Shown here: piece by piece, positions 42,981 to 51,721 of the stretch
Numbering within the stretch: the first letter of the stretch is position 1
Layout: each line of letters begins with the position of its first letter
From: Gracilimonas amylolytica
GTDB taxonomy: Bacteria; Bacteroidota; Rhodothermia; Balneolales; Balneolaceae
Reading direction: 5' to 3'
Assembly: GCF_002911695.1 (NCBI RefSeq)
Contig: NZ_PQBS01000005.1
Span: 1 to 64,000, forward strand
Length of the DNA stretch: 64,000 nt
Made by a program: the position numbers and the translations under genes
The notes under the pieces: model-generated
Database searches by the model: none
What the model was told of the DNA's origin: nothing
The model's input: the letters and a program-made list of their open reading frames with translations, nothing else

Positions 42981-43500
42981 TTAAATACACTTTCAGGGAA
43001 TCGTAGCCCACACCCTTCTGATAACCCACCTGTGAGTGAATGACTTCAGACTCTTCATCAAAAACAATGTAACTGGGATAGCCCGGTACCTTTAGATCAT
43101 TGAATAACCTGGTTCCATCGGTGTATAAAAATGCAGGGTAGATCTGATCTTCCGGCAGAGACTCCTCAGCATCTTTGACCAATGCCGCAACTACCTGTAA
43201 CGATTCTGATTCAAGTTGAACCTTTTCGATCTCCCCCATCATCAATTCCGACTTCTCTGACCAGCTGGCCCAAAACACCAGAACGGATTTCTTCCCCTTC
43301 AGATCACTGATACATAAGGAATCCGGTTCACCAATAAGTCGCATATATGTGGTGGTCAGAGAATCAGATTGTACTAAATTCTCTCTGAAGCGTTCATGTT
43401 GTTTGCTATTAAAATGGAAGGATGAGTACACTATGACCAACATGGTGATCACACCAATGGAGATCATAAATGGAACAAACTGCTCTTGTTTGAGACGCAT
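42970..43500 (-). CDS. Thioredoxin-fold (TlpA-like) membrane-anchored protein without CxxC
   Basis: A 176-residue protein with an N-terminal anchor helix (about 9-28) and a TlpA-type thioredoxin fold. The usual active site WASWCxxC is replaced by VFWASWSEKSELM, so both redox cysteines are missing. The cis-proline region (VPGYPSYIVFD) remains. It is therefore unlikely to act as a thiol oxidoreductase; a binding or chaperone role is possible. It overlaps the aminotransferase gene by 11 bases and leads the pabC-like/folC unit. Confidence 0.8.
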   Translation of the reverse strand: MRLKQEQFVPFMISIGVITMLVIVYSSFHFNSKQHERFRENLVQSDSLTTTYMRLIGEPDSLCISDLKGKKSVLVFWASWSEKSELMMGEIEKVQLESESLQVVAALVKDAEESLPEDQIYPAFLYTDGTRLFNDLKVPGYPSYIVFDEESEVIHSQVGYQKGVGYDSLKVYLNEK

Positions 43501-43530
43501 AAATTTTTTGTTTTGAAGATAGAGAAGTTT

Positions 43531-45315
43531 CTACTTCAAAATGCGGGCTGAAATAGGATTTATGGGAATATCAGTAACTGAGAATCTATCCCCAGACAAA
43601 AGATCCCTGATATCGCTTTTATTGACCCATTCAGAAATATCCAGCACTCTTGAGTTATCTGACCGGTTTAAAATAACGAGGATCTTTCCACCTTCAAAAA
43701 CCCGTTCAAAGAACACCCACTTCATCTCCGGATCGTGTGCTAAAATACTGGCACTTCCTTTCGATAAAGCCGGCTCTGAATTTCTAAGCTCAGCCAGTGA
43801 CTGATAATAACGGTATAGATCTGAATCAAAATTATTGTTATCAGCCGGGCGGTCTTCTTCAAAAGGATGGTGTGTTTCCGGTTCATAATCCATATCCTCC
43901 CACACCATCGGTTTTCTGTCATCTGGATCATCAGCGCCCCACATGCCGGCTTCGGTTCCATAGTAGATCATTGGAGCTCCCTGCCAGGTAAACTGAAACG
44001 CCGCCACCAAACGTTGAATTTGTCGCTCAGATTCATCAGGTTTTCTCACCTTGAATCCATCCCTTGGGTGACTTTCCCCCTCATACTCAATACCCTGATT
44101 CACGGTGAATGAAGCCAACCGTGCGGTATCGTGACTGTCCATGAGGTTTTGTAGCACATGTCCGGCCCCTTCCGGGTAATCTTTCTGAACCTGTTCCAAT
44201 CGTCTTACAAATTCATCTGTGGTAATTTTATCATCGATCAGAAAATCCTTGGCAGCATAGGCAAACCGGTAGTTCATCACCGAAGTAAACATGTCAGCAT
44301 GGATGAATTCCCTGGCTTTATCTGTCCATATCTCTGCCACGGTAATGGCTTCCGGATTGATCTCGTGAACTAAGCCATGCCACTCCATCCAGAATTCCTT
44401 ACCAACTTCTTCGGCTACATCCAGTCGCCAGCCGTCCACGCCATCCGAAGGATCGCCATCTCCATTGGGATCCATCCAACGTTTTGTGACTGCAAAAATA
44501 TGCTCTCTGATCGGATCCATCAGGGTTCCGTTTTGCTCCTGAAATACCGGAAGTCCTTTGAAGCCCCACCAGCCTTCGTAGTCAAATTCGTTGGTGTCGG
44601 GGGTTGCAGGATCGTCAAAAGCATTCACGATGTACCAGTCTTTGTACTGTGAATTTTTCTGATTTTTTACCAGATCCTGAAAGGCCCAGAATTCCGTACC
44701 GGTGTGATTCCAAACCCCATCAATAACCACTTTAAGATCTCTTTTATGCGCTTCATCAATGAGTGTAAGGAATAATGAATCCGCTGAAGTCCATGTCCAG
44801 GTTGAGGGGTTTCCCGGATCTTCAGATTCAAACTGAGCCACATCCCCTTCCGGATCCGGCCCAAAATTTCGATCTATATGATGGTAATAGGATGCATCAT
44901 ATTTGTGCATGGACTGGGCATCAAAAACGGGATTAAAATAGATGGCTCCAACTCCCAGATCTTTTAAATAATCAAGCTTATCGATCACACCCTGAAGGTC
45001 TCCCCCATATCGGCGTTCCCTAACTATGTCATAGAAATCATCGGTATGATCCTTTTCCCATTGATCCCGTTTATACCAATCCTGAGTCCAATCGGTGATC
45101 TCCCATCCCTCCGGTCCTCTTGCTCTTTCCCGGTTAGGCTGATTATTGGGATCCCCATCCCTGAAACGCTCAGGAAATATTTGATACCAGACTATGCCTT
45201 CTGCCCACTCGGGAGCATTATAAGTTGCTTTCTCATCCGGTTTGTCTGGTTTTGCACACGACCATAGAAATACGGATGAAAATATACATGCTATTGCGAT
45301 CAGCGTTCTTTTCAT
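43531..45315 (-). CDS. GH13 alpha-amylase family lipoprotein (neopullulanase/cyclomaltodextrinase-like)
   Basis: The protein starts best at ATG 45315 (MKRTLIAIACIF...), with lipobox LWSC, so it is probably anchored to a membrane. All four GH13 regions are present: I DGVWNHTG, II DGWRLDVAEE (nucleophile Asp), III ITVAEIW (acid/base Glu), and IV LMDSHDT (stabiliser Asp). Domain order is an N-terminal segment with a calcium-site-like DGDPNNQPNRE, the barrel, and a C-terminal beta domain. It likely cleaves alpha-1,4-glucans or maltodextrins in the periplasm. The start lies 2 bases after the VapC stop, so expression may be tied to the toxin-antitoxin transcript. Confidence 0.9.
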   Translation of the reverse strand: MKRTLIAIACIFSSVFLWSCAKPDKPDEKATYNAPEWAEGIVWYQIFPERFRDGDPNNQPNRERARGPEGWEITDWTQDWYKRDQWEKDHTDDFYDIVRERRYGGDLQGVIDKLDYLKDLGVGAIYFNPVFDAQSMHKYDASYYHHIDRNFGPDPEGDVAQFESEDPGNPSTWTWTSADSLFLTLIDEAHKRDLKVVIDGVWNHTGTEFWAFQDLVKNQKNSQYKDWYIVNAFDDPATPDTNEFDYEGWWGFKGLPVFQEQNGTLMDPIREHIFAVTKRWMDPNGDGDPSDGVDGWRLDVAEEVGKEFWMEWHGLVHEINPEAITVAEIWTDKAREFIHADMFTSVMNYRFAYAAKDFLIDDKITTDEFVRRLEQVQKDYPEGAGHVLQNLMDSHDTARLASFTVNQGIEYEGESHPRDGFKVRKPDESERQIQRLVAAFQFTWQGAPMIYYGTEAGMWGADDPDDRKPMVWEDMDYEPETHHPFEEDRPADNNNFDSDLYRYYQSLAELRNSEPALSKGSASILAHDPEMKWVFFERVFEGGKILVILNRSDNSRVLDISEWVNKSDIRDLLSGDRFSVTDIPINPISARILK

Positions 45316-45317
45316 TA

Positions 45318-45740
45318 TCAAGAATTGTATGGAGATATTAGGTTTAACGGGTTTCCAGAGCGATCCCGATAAATATTAAAATCATAATCCAGAGTAAAAA
45401 CTCTGGAATACTTAGGATCATCAATCATTGAAAGAAGGCTTAAATCACCCAAAGAAGCTTGAATGTCACTATACTTTAATACTCCTTCATGGATATAGCG
45501 AAGGTTTTTCGGATAGGACTCTTCAACTTGAATGAATCCTTCCTCAATAGTTTGAAAGAGTCCGGAAACACCTTTCGGCACTTTTTTCAAAATATGAAAA
45601 GCTTCAGCAACAATAATTGAGGTGGTAATTAAATTTTCCTCAATTTCACCGATTCGTTCTGAAGCCCAAAAGTGATGTTCATCCCTTTTACTTAGAATCG
45701 CTACTATTGGGCCGGCGTCTATATAGACTGTCTTTACCAA
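45318..45740 (-). CDS. PIN-domain ribonuclease toxin, VapC-like
   Basis: A 140-residue PIN-domain protein. The acidic active-site residues are Asp8 in VYIDAGPIVAIL, the Glu in IVAEAFH, and the Asp pair in VFTLDYDFNIYR. VapC toxins cut tRNA or rRNA and are held inactive by their antitoxin. The start is TTG 45740, so it overlaps the antitoxin gene by 53 bases, which is a long overlap. It sits between the antitoxin and a GH13 gene of the starch locus. Confidence 0.82.
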   Translation of the reverse strand: MVKTVYIDAGPIVAILSKRDEHHFWASERIGEIEENLITTSIIVAEAFHILKKVPKGVSGLFQTIEEGFIQVEESYPKNLRYIHEGVLKYSDIQASLGDLSLLSMIDDPKYSRVFTLDYDFNIYRDRSGNPLNLISPYNS

Positions 45741-46005
45741 AGTCTTCCATATATTTTGGGTTAGTGGATAGATCCGTTGGTCCGTCTTCTATAATTCCTA
45801 CGAGATGTTGCATCCGATCCAGCAACGAACCAGGTTTCGGTTCAACTTCATACTCCATCATCTCTTCATTTACAAGACTTAAGATCAATTCTTTTTGAGA
45901 TACCCCTTTCCTTTTAGCCAGCATTTTGATCTTGGCCTTTTCCTCGGGGGTAAGCTTCATCCCGAACCAGACAATGTCTTTTTTATTTTTGTCTTTCTTG
46001 CTCAT
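45688..46005 (-). CDS. Ribbon-helix-helix type antitoxin (VapB-like)
   Basis: I start it at ATG 46005 (MSKKDKNKKDIVWFGMKLT), giving 105 residues; the longer frame from 46053 would begin inside the operator-like palindromes. The part VWFGMKLTPEEKAKIKMLAKRKGVSQKELI is a ribbon-helix-helix fold (quoted as FGMKLTPEEKAKIKMLAK), and the acidic C-terminal half is the likely toxin-binding tail. Upstream lie two GTTGCAAC palindromes, a likely autoregulation site. Confidence 0.75.
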   Translation of the reverse strand: MSKKDKNKKDIVWFGMKLTPEEKAKIKMLAKRKGVSQKELILSLVNEEMMEYEVEPKPGSLLDRMQHLVGIIEDGPTDLSTNPKYMEDFGKDSLYRRRPNSSDSK

Positions 46006-46024
46006 TGCTCTCGAATTATTTCTC

Positions 46025-46054
46025 GTTGCAACGAAATTACTAATTTGTTGCAAC
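46025..46054. promoter_or_regulatory. Candidate VapB operator: two GTTGCAAC palindromes
   Basis: GTTGCAAC occurs at 46025-46032 and 46047-46054. Each is a perfect palindrome. They are spaced 22 bases centre to centre, two helical turns, 20 bases before the antitoxin ATG. This is typical of ribbon-helix-helix autoregulation. Confidence 0.6.
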
Positions 46055-46073
46055 TTTTACTAATACCGGGCTT

Positions 46074-47618
46074 TTAAGCTTTGTCAACTTGCTCATCCAC
46101 ATCGTCCACAAAGTACATCGTGGCTGCAGCGATGAACAGTACGATTCCTCCAAGTACGAGGGCAAAAACGGCCTCACCACCAAAGTAGGTACGTGTCACA
46201 TAACCTAATACGGTGGCAGCAATAAGCTGTGGCAGTACGATAAAGAAATTAAAGATCCCCATGTACAGCCCCATCTTTTTAGCAGGGATGGAACCGGCCA
46301 GAATGGCATATGGCATGGCCAGAATGGATGCCCAGGCTACACCAACTCCAACCATAGATACGATCATCATCATAGGGTCAGAGATAAAGTAGATCATTAT
46401 AAGTCCGGCTCCACCCAGCATTAATGAAATGGCATGCACCCATTTACGACTCAACAATTTGGCCATTGGCGCCAACCCAAACGCAACGAGTGCTGCAATT
46501 CCGTTATAAACACCAAACATAAGACCAACCCAGTCAGCCCCTTCGTTGTATAGAGCTGATGTGGTATCACTGGTTCCATAGATGTGGGAAGTTACCGCTG
46601 AGGTTGTATAGATCCATAAAGCAAACAAAGCAAACCAGGAGAAGAACTGAACCAAAGCCAGCTGTTTCATGGTTTTTGGCATATGAATGAAATCGTGCAT
46701 AACCACCACCAGGCCTTGTTCGGTTTTTCCTGAACGTTGCAGGAACCCTGCTACCATCATCACCAAACCAACCACCGTTATACCACCGGTTGCTACATAC
46801 ACTTCCTTGTCCAATCCGTAGTGATAGGTCAACCAGGTGGTCACAGCTCCAAATAGAGCTGATAATATCCCAATTACAACTTTCTTCTGTCCATCTCCGG
46901 CTTCAATAGGTACTTCCCTGAGGGCATTTTTATCCTCGATCTCTTCTTTTTCGGCATCTTCAAATGCCTTCAGTTGTTCAGGAGAGTATTCTTTGGTCTT
47001 GGTCACTGTCCACATAACTGCTCCAATAAATGCAATGGCACCTAAATAAAATGACCACTTCACAGATGGCGGGATCATTCCCTCCGGAGCTGTGTTAGCA
47101 ACGCCAAACCAGTTGTTCAGCATCCACGGCAAGGCAGAAGCAACTACCGCACCGGTTCCTATAAAGAAACTCTGCATGGCAAATCCTTTGGTTCGCTGTT
47201 CGGATGGCAGCATGTCACCAACAAAGGCACGGAATGGTTCCATCGAAATATTAATGGAGGCATCCATGATCCAAAGCATACCGGCTGCCACCCAAAGCAC
47301 CGGTGAATTAGGCAAGATGATCAATGCTGCCGATGCAGCGATCGCTCCAAATAAAAAGTAAGGACGCCTTCTGCCCAGCCTTGTCCAGGTTCGGTCACTG
47401 AAATAACCGATAATGGGTTGAACAACCAGACCGGTCAGCGGTGCTGCGATCCACAGAATTGGAATATCATCTACATTGGCTCCCAATGTCTCAAAGATCC
47501 GGCTTACATTGGCGTTTTGCAGGGCAAAGCCAAATTGAATTCCCAGAAATCCGAAGCTCATGTTCCATATTTCCCAGAAACTGAGCTTTGGTCTTTTGTT
47601 TAAAAGTTGGTCAGACAT
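46074..47618 (-). CDS. MFS sugar transporter, SLC45/maltose-porter-like
   Basis: A 514-residue protein with about 12 membrane helices. The early motif GYFSDRTWTRLGRRRPYFL matches the MFS loop 2-3 signature of sugar:cation symporters and SLC45 family proteins. A charged cytoplasmic loop with KEYSPEQLKAFEDAEKEE separates the halves. Position in the GH13/Sus locus suggests uptake of maltose or maltodextrins across the inner membrane. No second transporter of this type is in the window. The vapB start is 69 bases downstream. Confidence 0.85.
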   Translation of the reverse strand: MSDQLLNKRPKLSFWEIWNMSFGFLGIQFGFALQNANVSRIFETLGANVDDIPILWIAAPLTGLVVQPIIGYFSDRTWTRLGRRRPYFLFGAIAASAALIILPNSPVLWVAAGMLWIMDASINISMEPFRAFVGDMLPSEQRTKGFAMQSFFIGTGAVVASALPWMLNNWFGVANTAPEGMIPPSVKWSFYLGAIAFIGAVMWTVTKTKEYSPEQLKAFEDAEKEEIEDKNALREVPIEAGDGQKKVVIGILSALFGAVTTWLTYHYGLDKEVYVATGGITVVGLVMMVAGFLQRSGKTEQGLVVVMHDFIHMPKTMKQLALVQFFSWFALFALWIYTTSAVTSHIYGTSDTTSALYNEGADWVGLMFGVYNGIAALVAFGLAPMAKLLSRKWVHAISLMLGGAGLIMIYFISDPMMMIVSMVGVGVAWASILAMPYAILAGSIPAKKMGLYMGIFNFFIVLPQLIAATVLGYVTRTYFGGEAVFALVLGGIVLFIAAATMYFVDDVDEQVDKA

Positions 47619-47741
47619 AAGCCGAATATTTTTAAATTATTGGTTAACTATTTGTTATAGAAATTGTGCAGAATGAACCATCAAAATGTCAACGTGACCA
47701 ATTGAACGGTTCTGTCACATTACGTACCTGTTAAAAATAAA

Positions 47742-47775
47742 ACGGCCTGACGGTATTTTTTAACCGCCGGACCGT
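47742..47775 (-). terminator. Rho-independent terminator after the 47790-49163 amylase gene
   Basis: On the minus strand an imperfect 13-position stem with two mismatches and one wobble (47775-47763 with 47754-47742) is followed by TTTTATTTTTAA. It lies 15 bases after the stop. Confidence 0.6.
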
Positions 47776-47789
47776 AAACTTGAGATCGA

Positions 47790-49163
47790 TCAATCATTCG
47801 CGATCAGCAACCATGAATTTGGTGCCACTTCAAAATAATAGTTCTCTGTTGGTGGCAACTGTTCTGAATAGATCTCATAGGTTGATGCATCAACTGGGAT
47901 CTCATAATCCTCAAGTGGCACATTAATAGATTCTGTACTGTTATTCAAATAAACGAATACCCAGTCATCACCTTTAACCCGTTTGTAGGCATAGGTTTGT
48001 TCAGGTGATTCAAAGATATTCAGGTCACCGCCATACTGTCCATTCCAAAGAGCTTCGTTATCTTCTTTAAGCTGAAAAAGCATGGTGTAAAATGCCTGAT
48101 ATTCGTATTCCTTCCATTCGATCTCATCTTTCTCAAAGAACTCGAGTTGCTTATCAAGGTTTGATTCCTGCCCATTATAGATCAAAGGCATACCGTCTAA
48201 GGTTGCAGACAGTACCGCGAAGTTCTCAAAATTGTCTCCATACATTCCGGGATCTGTTCCATTCCAGGAGTTCTCATCATGATTGGTTGTAAAATACATG
48301 CGATAAGCACTTTCAGGGAATTTGGTTTCTTCCACTTCCATCAGGCTGTCAAGCGTACCAAAATCGTCGTTACCGGCAGCTATTTCGCGAATGACATGTG
48401 CATAGGTCCAGGCATAGGTCATATCAAAGGCCTCATGCATTTCAGGTCCTTCATCTTCTGCCAGCATGAACACCGGCTTGATCTCATCCAGTTTGGTTCG
48501 TACATCCTTCCAGAAATCGAGTGGAACCATACCGGCCACATCACAACGGTAACCATCCACACCGAATTCACGAACCCAGTATTCCATGGCATCGGTCATA
48601 GCCGCTCTCATTTCCTGGTTCTCATAATCCAGTTGAATGACATCCGTCCAGTCTGTTCCTCTTGGAGGAATGAAATTGCCATTTTCATCCAGTTCATACC
48701 AATCCTTGTTTTCGGTCCATGGACTATCCCATGCAGTATGATTGGCTACCCAGTCAATAATTACTTTCATTCCCAGATCATGGGCTTCACTGACCAAAGC
48801 TTTGAAATCTTCTTCTGTTCCAAAATTAGGATTAACGGCTTTGTAGTCTTGAACTGAGTAATAACTTCCCAAAGGACCTTTTCGGTTTTTCTCCCCGATC
48901 GGGTGAATTGGCATCAGCCAAAGGATATCAACGCCCATAGCTTCCAAACGAGGAAGATCTTTGCGGAATGCATTGAAGGTCCCCTCCTCTGAATACTGAC
49001 GGATATTCACTTCATAAATACTGGCATCCTTACTCCATTCAGGATGAGCCGTAATGGCATCAATTTGTGCTTCATTGGTATCAACCTCAGGAGCAGCACA
49101 GGATGACAGCATCAGCGTGGAAATGGTTATAAAAGCTAAAAACAGGTTTTTAAATCGATTCAT
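47790..49163 (-). CDS. GH13 alpha-amylase family lipoprotein
   Basis: A 457-residue lipoprotein (lipobox LSSC, Cys22). GH13 regions: I DWVANHTAW, II DGYRCDVAGM (nucleophile Asp208), III FMLAEDEG (Glu236), IV FTTNHDENSW (Asp296). The short barrel without extra N-terminal modules fits small GH13 alpha-amylases or alpha-glucosidase-like enzymes. Probably it acts on oligosaccharides at the cell surface or in the periplasm. It follows a repeat-bearing gap of 173 bases after the previous GH13 gene and ends at a terminator. Confidence 0.88.
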   Translation of the reverse strand: MNRFKNLFLAFITISTLMLSSCAAPEVDTNEAQIDAITAHPEWSKDASIYEVNIRQYSEEGTFNAFRKDLPRLEAMGVDILWLMPIHPIGEKNRKGPLGSYYSVQDYKAVNPNFGTEEDFKALVSEAHDLGMKVIIDWVANHTAWDSPWTENKDWYELDENGNFIPPRGTDWTDVIQLDYENQEMRAAMTDAMEYWVREFGVDGYRCDVAGMVPLDFWKDVRTKLDEIKPVFMLAEDEGPEMHEAFDMTYAWTYAHVIREIAAGNDDFGTLDSLMEVEETKFPESAYRMYFTTNHDENSWNGTDPGMYGDNFENFAVLSATLDGMPLIYNGQESNLDKQLEFFEKDEIEWKEYEYQAFYTMLFQLKEDNEALWNGQYGGDLNIFESPEQTYAYKRVKGDDWVFVYLNNSTESINVPLEDYEIPVDASTYEIYSEQLPPTENYYFEVAPNSWLLIAND

Positions 49164-49210
49164 GAGTGTTTTATGTAATGTTTGTTGATAAATTTTTTAG
49201 CAAGCAAATT

Positions 49211-49310
49211 GCAGAACCTGCGAGCGTCCTCAAGACCTCGCAGCGTTCGGTTAAAAGTATCTTCCTCGTTTTTCGCAACGCTCGCAGGTCCTATCGGACG
49301 CTTCGAGTTT
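49211..49310. repeat. Inverted hairpin repeat between two GH13 genes
   Basis: The left hairpin is CTGCGAG-c-GTC with GAC-CTCGCAG (49218-49243). The right hairpin is CTCG-cag-GTCC with GGAC-gctt-CGAG (49281-49307), and read on the minus strand its outer bases (AACTCGAAGCGTCC...GAGCGTT) parallel the left arm. It is a third inverted hairpin repeat, less perfect than the others. Confidence 0.55.
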
Positions 49311-49336
49311 GCTAACTTTCCTATCTTGAGTCACAA

Positions 49337-51709
49337 TCACAAGGTTAAAATTTCAAATGTATTGGATGGAAGGGTTACATATAATCTTCCATTTTCAACG
49401 CGGAAATCATTGCCAAAATGGGCTTTCAGGTTGGTGTAATCGAATTCATCCCGAAGCTGCAGGCTAATTTCCTGATCAGAGTCCGCTTTATTGAAAACCA
49501 CAATAGACTGATCCTCAAAATATGCCCTTGAGTATGCTAACTTATCCTCACCTACGGTGTGGAATCTGAAATCACCATAGGTCAGTGACATTTCATTGTT
49601 TCTGAGCTCTGTGAGTTTTCTGAAAATATTTCTATTTGCGATCTCAGGTTCTGTCAGCTCGCTTTCATCAAATTCCATCCATCGTCGGTTATCCGGATCA
49701 TTGGCACCGGGCTGACCATATTCATCCCCCATATAGGTAACCGGAATGCCCGGTATGGTTTGGTTAAAGGCATGAAACATACTGAGTCTCTTGTAAGCAA
49801 AAGCCTGTGGATCTTCAATTTCCCTGGTCCATCCGGCTAACTTACCGTCTTCATCCCAGCTTACTTCTCCACTGGTTAAAGTGATGAATCGGGTTTTGTC
49901 GTGATTACCCGAAATGTAGCCCATCAGGTTGTGATAGCCGTAGTAGTTAAAACTTTCCTGTAGCTGGGTTTGTAGGTTTTCGAAGGTATTACCCTGACCA
50001 AAGGTATTGAGGCCAGTATCGTACATGTTGAAATCGAACTGACTATCCAGCATTCCCGAATTGATATAGCTGGCCACCAACTCGCGGCTTCCATAAGTTT
50101 CACCGATCTGAAATATCTGTTCACCGGTCGGGATGGTCACTGAATCCTTGATCTTGCGGGTCAGGGTCCTCCAGAATTCCAGCTGAATATGTTTGGTGGC
50201 ATCATGCCTGAATCCATCAAGGTCAAAATCCTTCACCCAGAATAAAGCGGAATCCGTCATGGTCTCTATCACTTCTTCCTTAGAGAAATCAAGGGTTGGC
50301 ATAAAGGTATCGAACCAGGTGGTAAGGCGGTATTCATCCCATTTTTCAGTGTTCAGTGAACCGTCAGGCAAATACAGGTCCGTTGCCCAGTCCGGGTTTC
50401 TCTGATAGACCGGATGCTCTTCGTGTACATGGTTTGCCACATAATCGAGGATCACACTCATTCCATTTTCATGGGCTACGTCCAGCAGTGTTTCAAATTC
50501 TTCCTTGGTTCCAAAACGGTCATCCAGTTTTGAAGATGAGATCGGCCAGTATCCGTGATAACCGGAAAATTTCGTGGTCACTCCCCCTTTATCCCAAAGT
50601 CCATAGGCACCTTCAGGGTTTTTGGTGATCGGCGATAACCACAGTGTGTTCACCCCTATACTTTCAAAATATCCATCTTCAATCTTTTGTGTGATCCCTG
50701 CAAAATCACCGCCGTAGTAATTTGCTTTGGGGTGTATATCAGGGTCATCCACTTTTCTGGTGTTGGAAGGATTGCCATCACTAAACCGGTCGATGAGCAC
50801 GAAATACATATTCCAGTTGTGATAGTCCTTACGGGTAAGGTCCGAAGCAGATTCCACTACCCATCCGTTATTTAGCGGTATCAGTACATCGTTTGAAACC
50901 CGTCCATTTTCATCAAAGGTCCAGGCCCTGATACTTGAACGTTGCATGCTTCTGGCGTTACCGGGAATCTGAAAACTTACCATATTGTCCTGATGGCGGG
51001 TTTCAAGCTGGTAGTTTTCCCAGAATACAATGGTATTTTCAGGCGACTCCGTCTTCAGATATACCGAAGGACCTGAATGATCATAAGTTTCAAGATAAAG
51101 TCTTTCAGCATCGGGATTACCTGCCGTGAGAACCGAATTGGTTCCACCCATTCCATTTGATACCGTATTCGGATTATCGGGATCAGGCATTTCTACCCCA
51201 TCCACCACAAACACATATTGATACACGCCTTCATTCACGATCATACTTGTTTCCCAAATCTCTCCTTTCCTTTCAAGAATGGCCGCATTGGGATTCCAGT
51301 TATTCATTTCGCCTTTCAGCTTTACAGAGCTGACGTTCTTTCCCTCAGGATCGAAGGTAATGGTTACCTGCTTCTTGTTTGATGCTTTCAACAGCATATC
51401 GTAGGCATACCCATCGGCCCATATCTTCAATACATCCAACGGGTCCTGGATTGAGCCGGTGAGAGTAACGGTGCTTTTATCACGGCTTAATTTCGCGTCC
51501 AGGCCGGCTGGAGCATGAATGGAATCGATGAGTGAGTGAGATTTGAAATAATCTGCCGTAATGATTTGAGTGGTATCATGCCCCAGGGTTACCGGAGAAG
51601 CCAATCCAATGATCTCTGAATTATGGGGAGCGTCGATCGGAGCCGTACACCCGGCAATAACAAAGGTTACTAAGAGTGCTACTGAAAGTCTTTTTATAAC
51701 TGAGATCAT
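49337..51709 (-). CDS. GH13 lipoprotein with N-terminal carbohydrate-binding module (CBM48/E-set-like)
   Basis: A 790-residue lipoprotein (VIAGC, Cys21). Residues about 110-200 form an E-set/CBM48-like domain (KLKGEMNNWNPNAAILE) with starch-binding aromatics. The GH13 barrel follows from about 295: I DYVANHVHE, II DGFRHDATKHI (Asp503), III FQIGETYG (Glu537), IV ISGNHDKTRF (Asp604). It is like pullulanase or cyclomaltodextrinase-type enzymes attached to the cell surface. It follows the T9SS amylase after 12 bases. Confidence 0.9.
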   Translation of the reverse strand: MISVIKRLSVALLVTFVIAGCTAPIDAPHNSEIIGLASPVTLGHDTTQIITADYFKSHSLIDSIHAPAGLDAKLSRDKSTVTLTGSIQDPLDVLKIWADGYAYDMLLKASNKKQVTITFDPEGKNVSSVKLKGEMNNWNPNAAILERKGEIWETSMIVNEGVYQYVFVVDGVEMPDPDNPNTVSNGMGGTNSVLTAGNPDAERLYLETYDHSGPSVYLKTESPENTIVFWENYQLETRHQDNMVSFQIPGNARSMQRSSIRAWTFDENGRVSNDVLIPLNNGWVVESASDLTRKDYHNWNMYFVLIDRFSDGNPSNTRKVDDPDIHPKANYYGGDFAGITQKIEDGYFESIGVNTLWLSPITKNPEGAYGLWDKGGVTTKFSGYHGYWPISSSKLDDRFGTKEEFETLLDVAHENGMSVILDYVANHVHEEHPVYQRNPDWATDLYLPDGSLNTEKWDEYRLTTWFDTFMPTLDFSKEEVIETMTDSALFWVKDFDLDGFRHDATKHIQLEFWRTLTRKIKDSVTIPTGEQIFQIGETYGSRELVASYINSGMLDSQFDFNMYDTGLNTFGQGNTFENLQTQLQESFNYYGYHNLMGYISGNHDKTRFITLTSGEVSWDEDGKLAGWTREIEDPQAFAYKRLSMFHAFNQTIPGIPVTYMGDEYGQPGANDPDNRRWMEFDESELTEPEIANRNIFRKLTELRNNEMSLTYGDFRFHTVGEDKLAYSRAYFEDQSIVVFNKADSDQEISLQLRDEFDYTNLKAHFGNDFRVENGRLYVTLPSNTFEILTL

Positions 51710-51721
51710 ACTTAAACTTGT

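Noticed and set aside
48279-48857. A 192-codon open frame antisense to the 47790-49163 amylase gene
   Set aside because: It exactly opposes the GH13 barrel codons and shows no protein-like pattern; its length is explained by the codon bias of the true gene.
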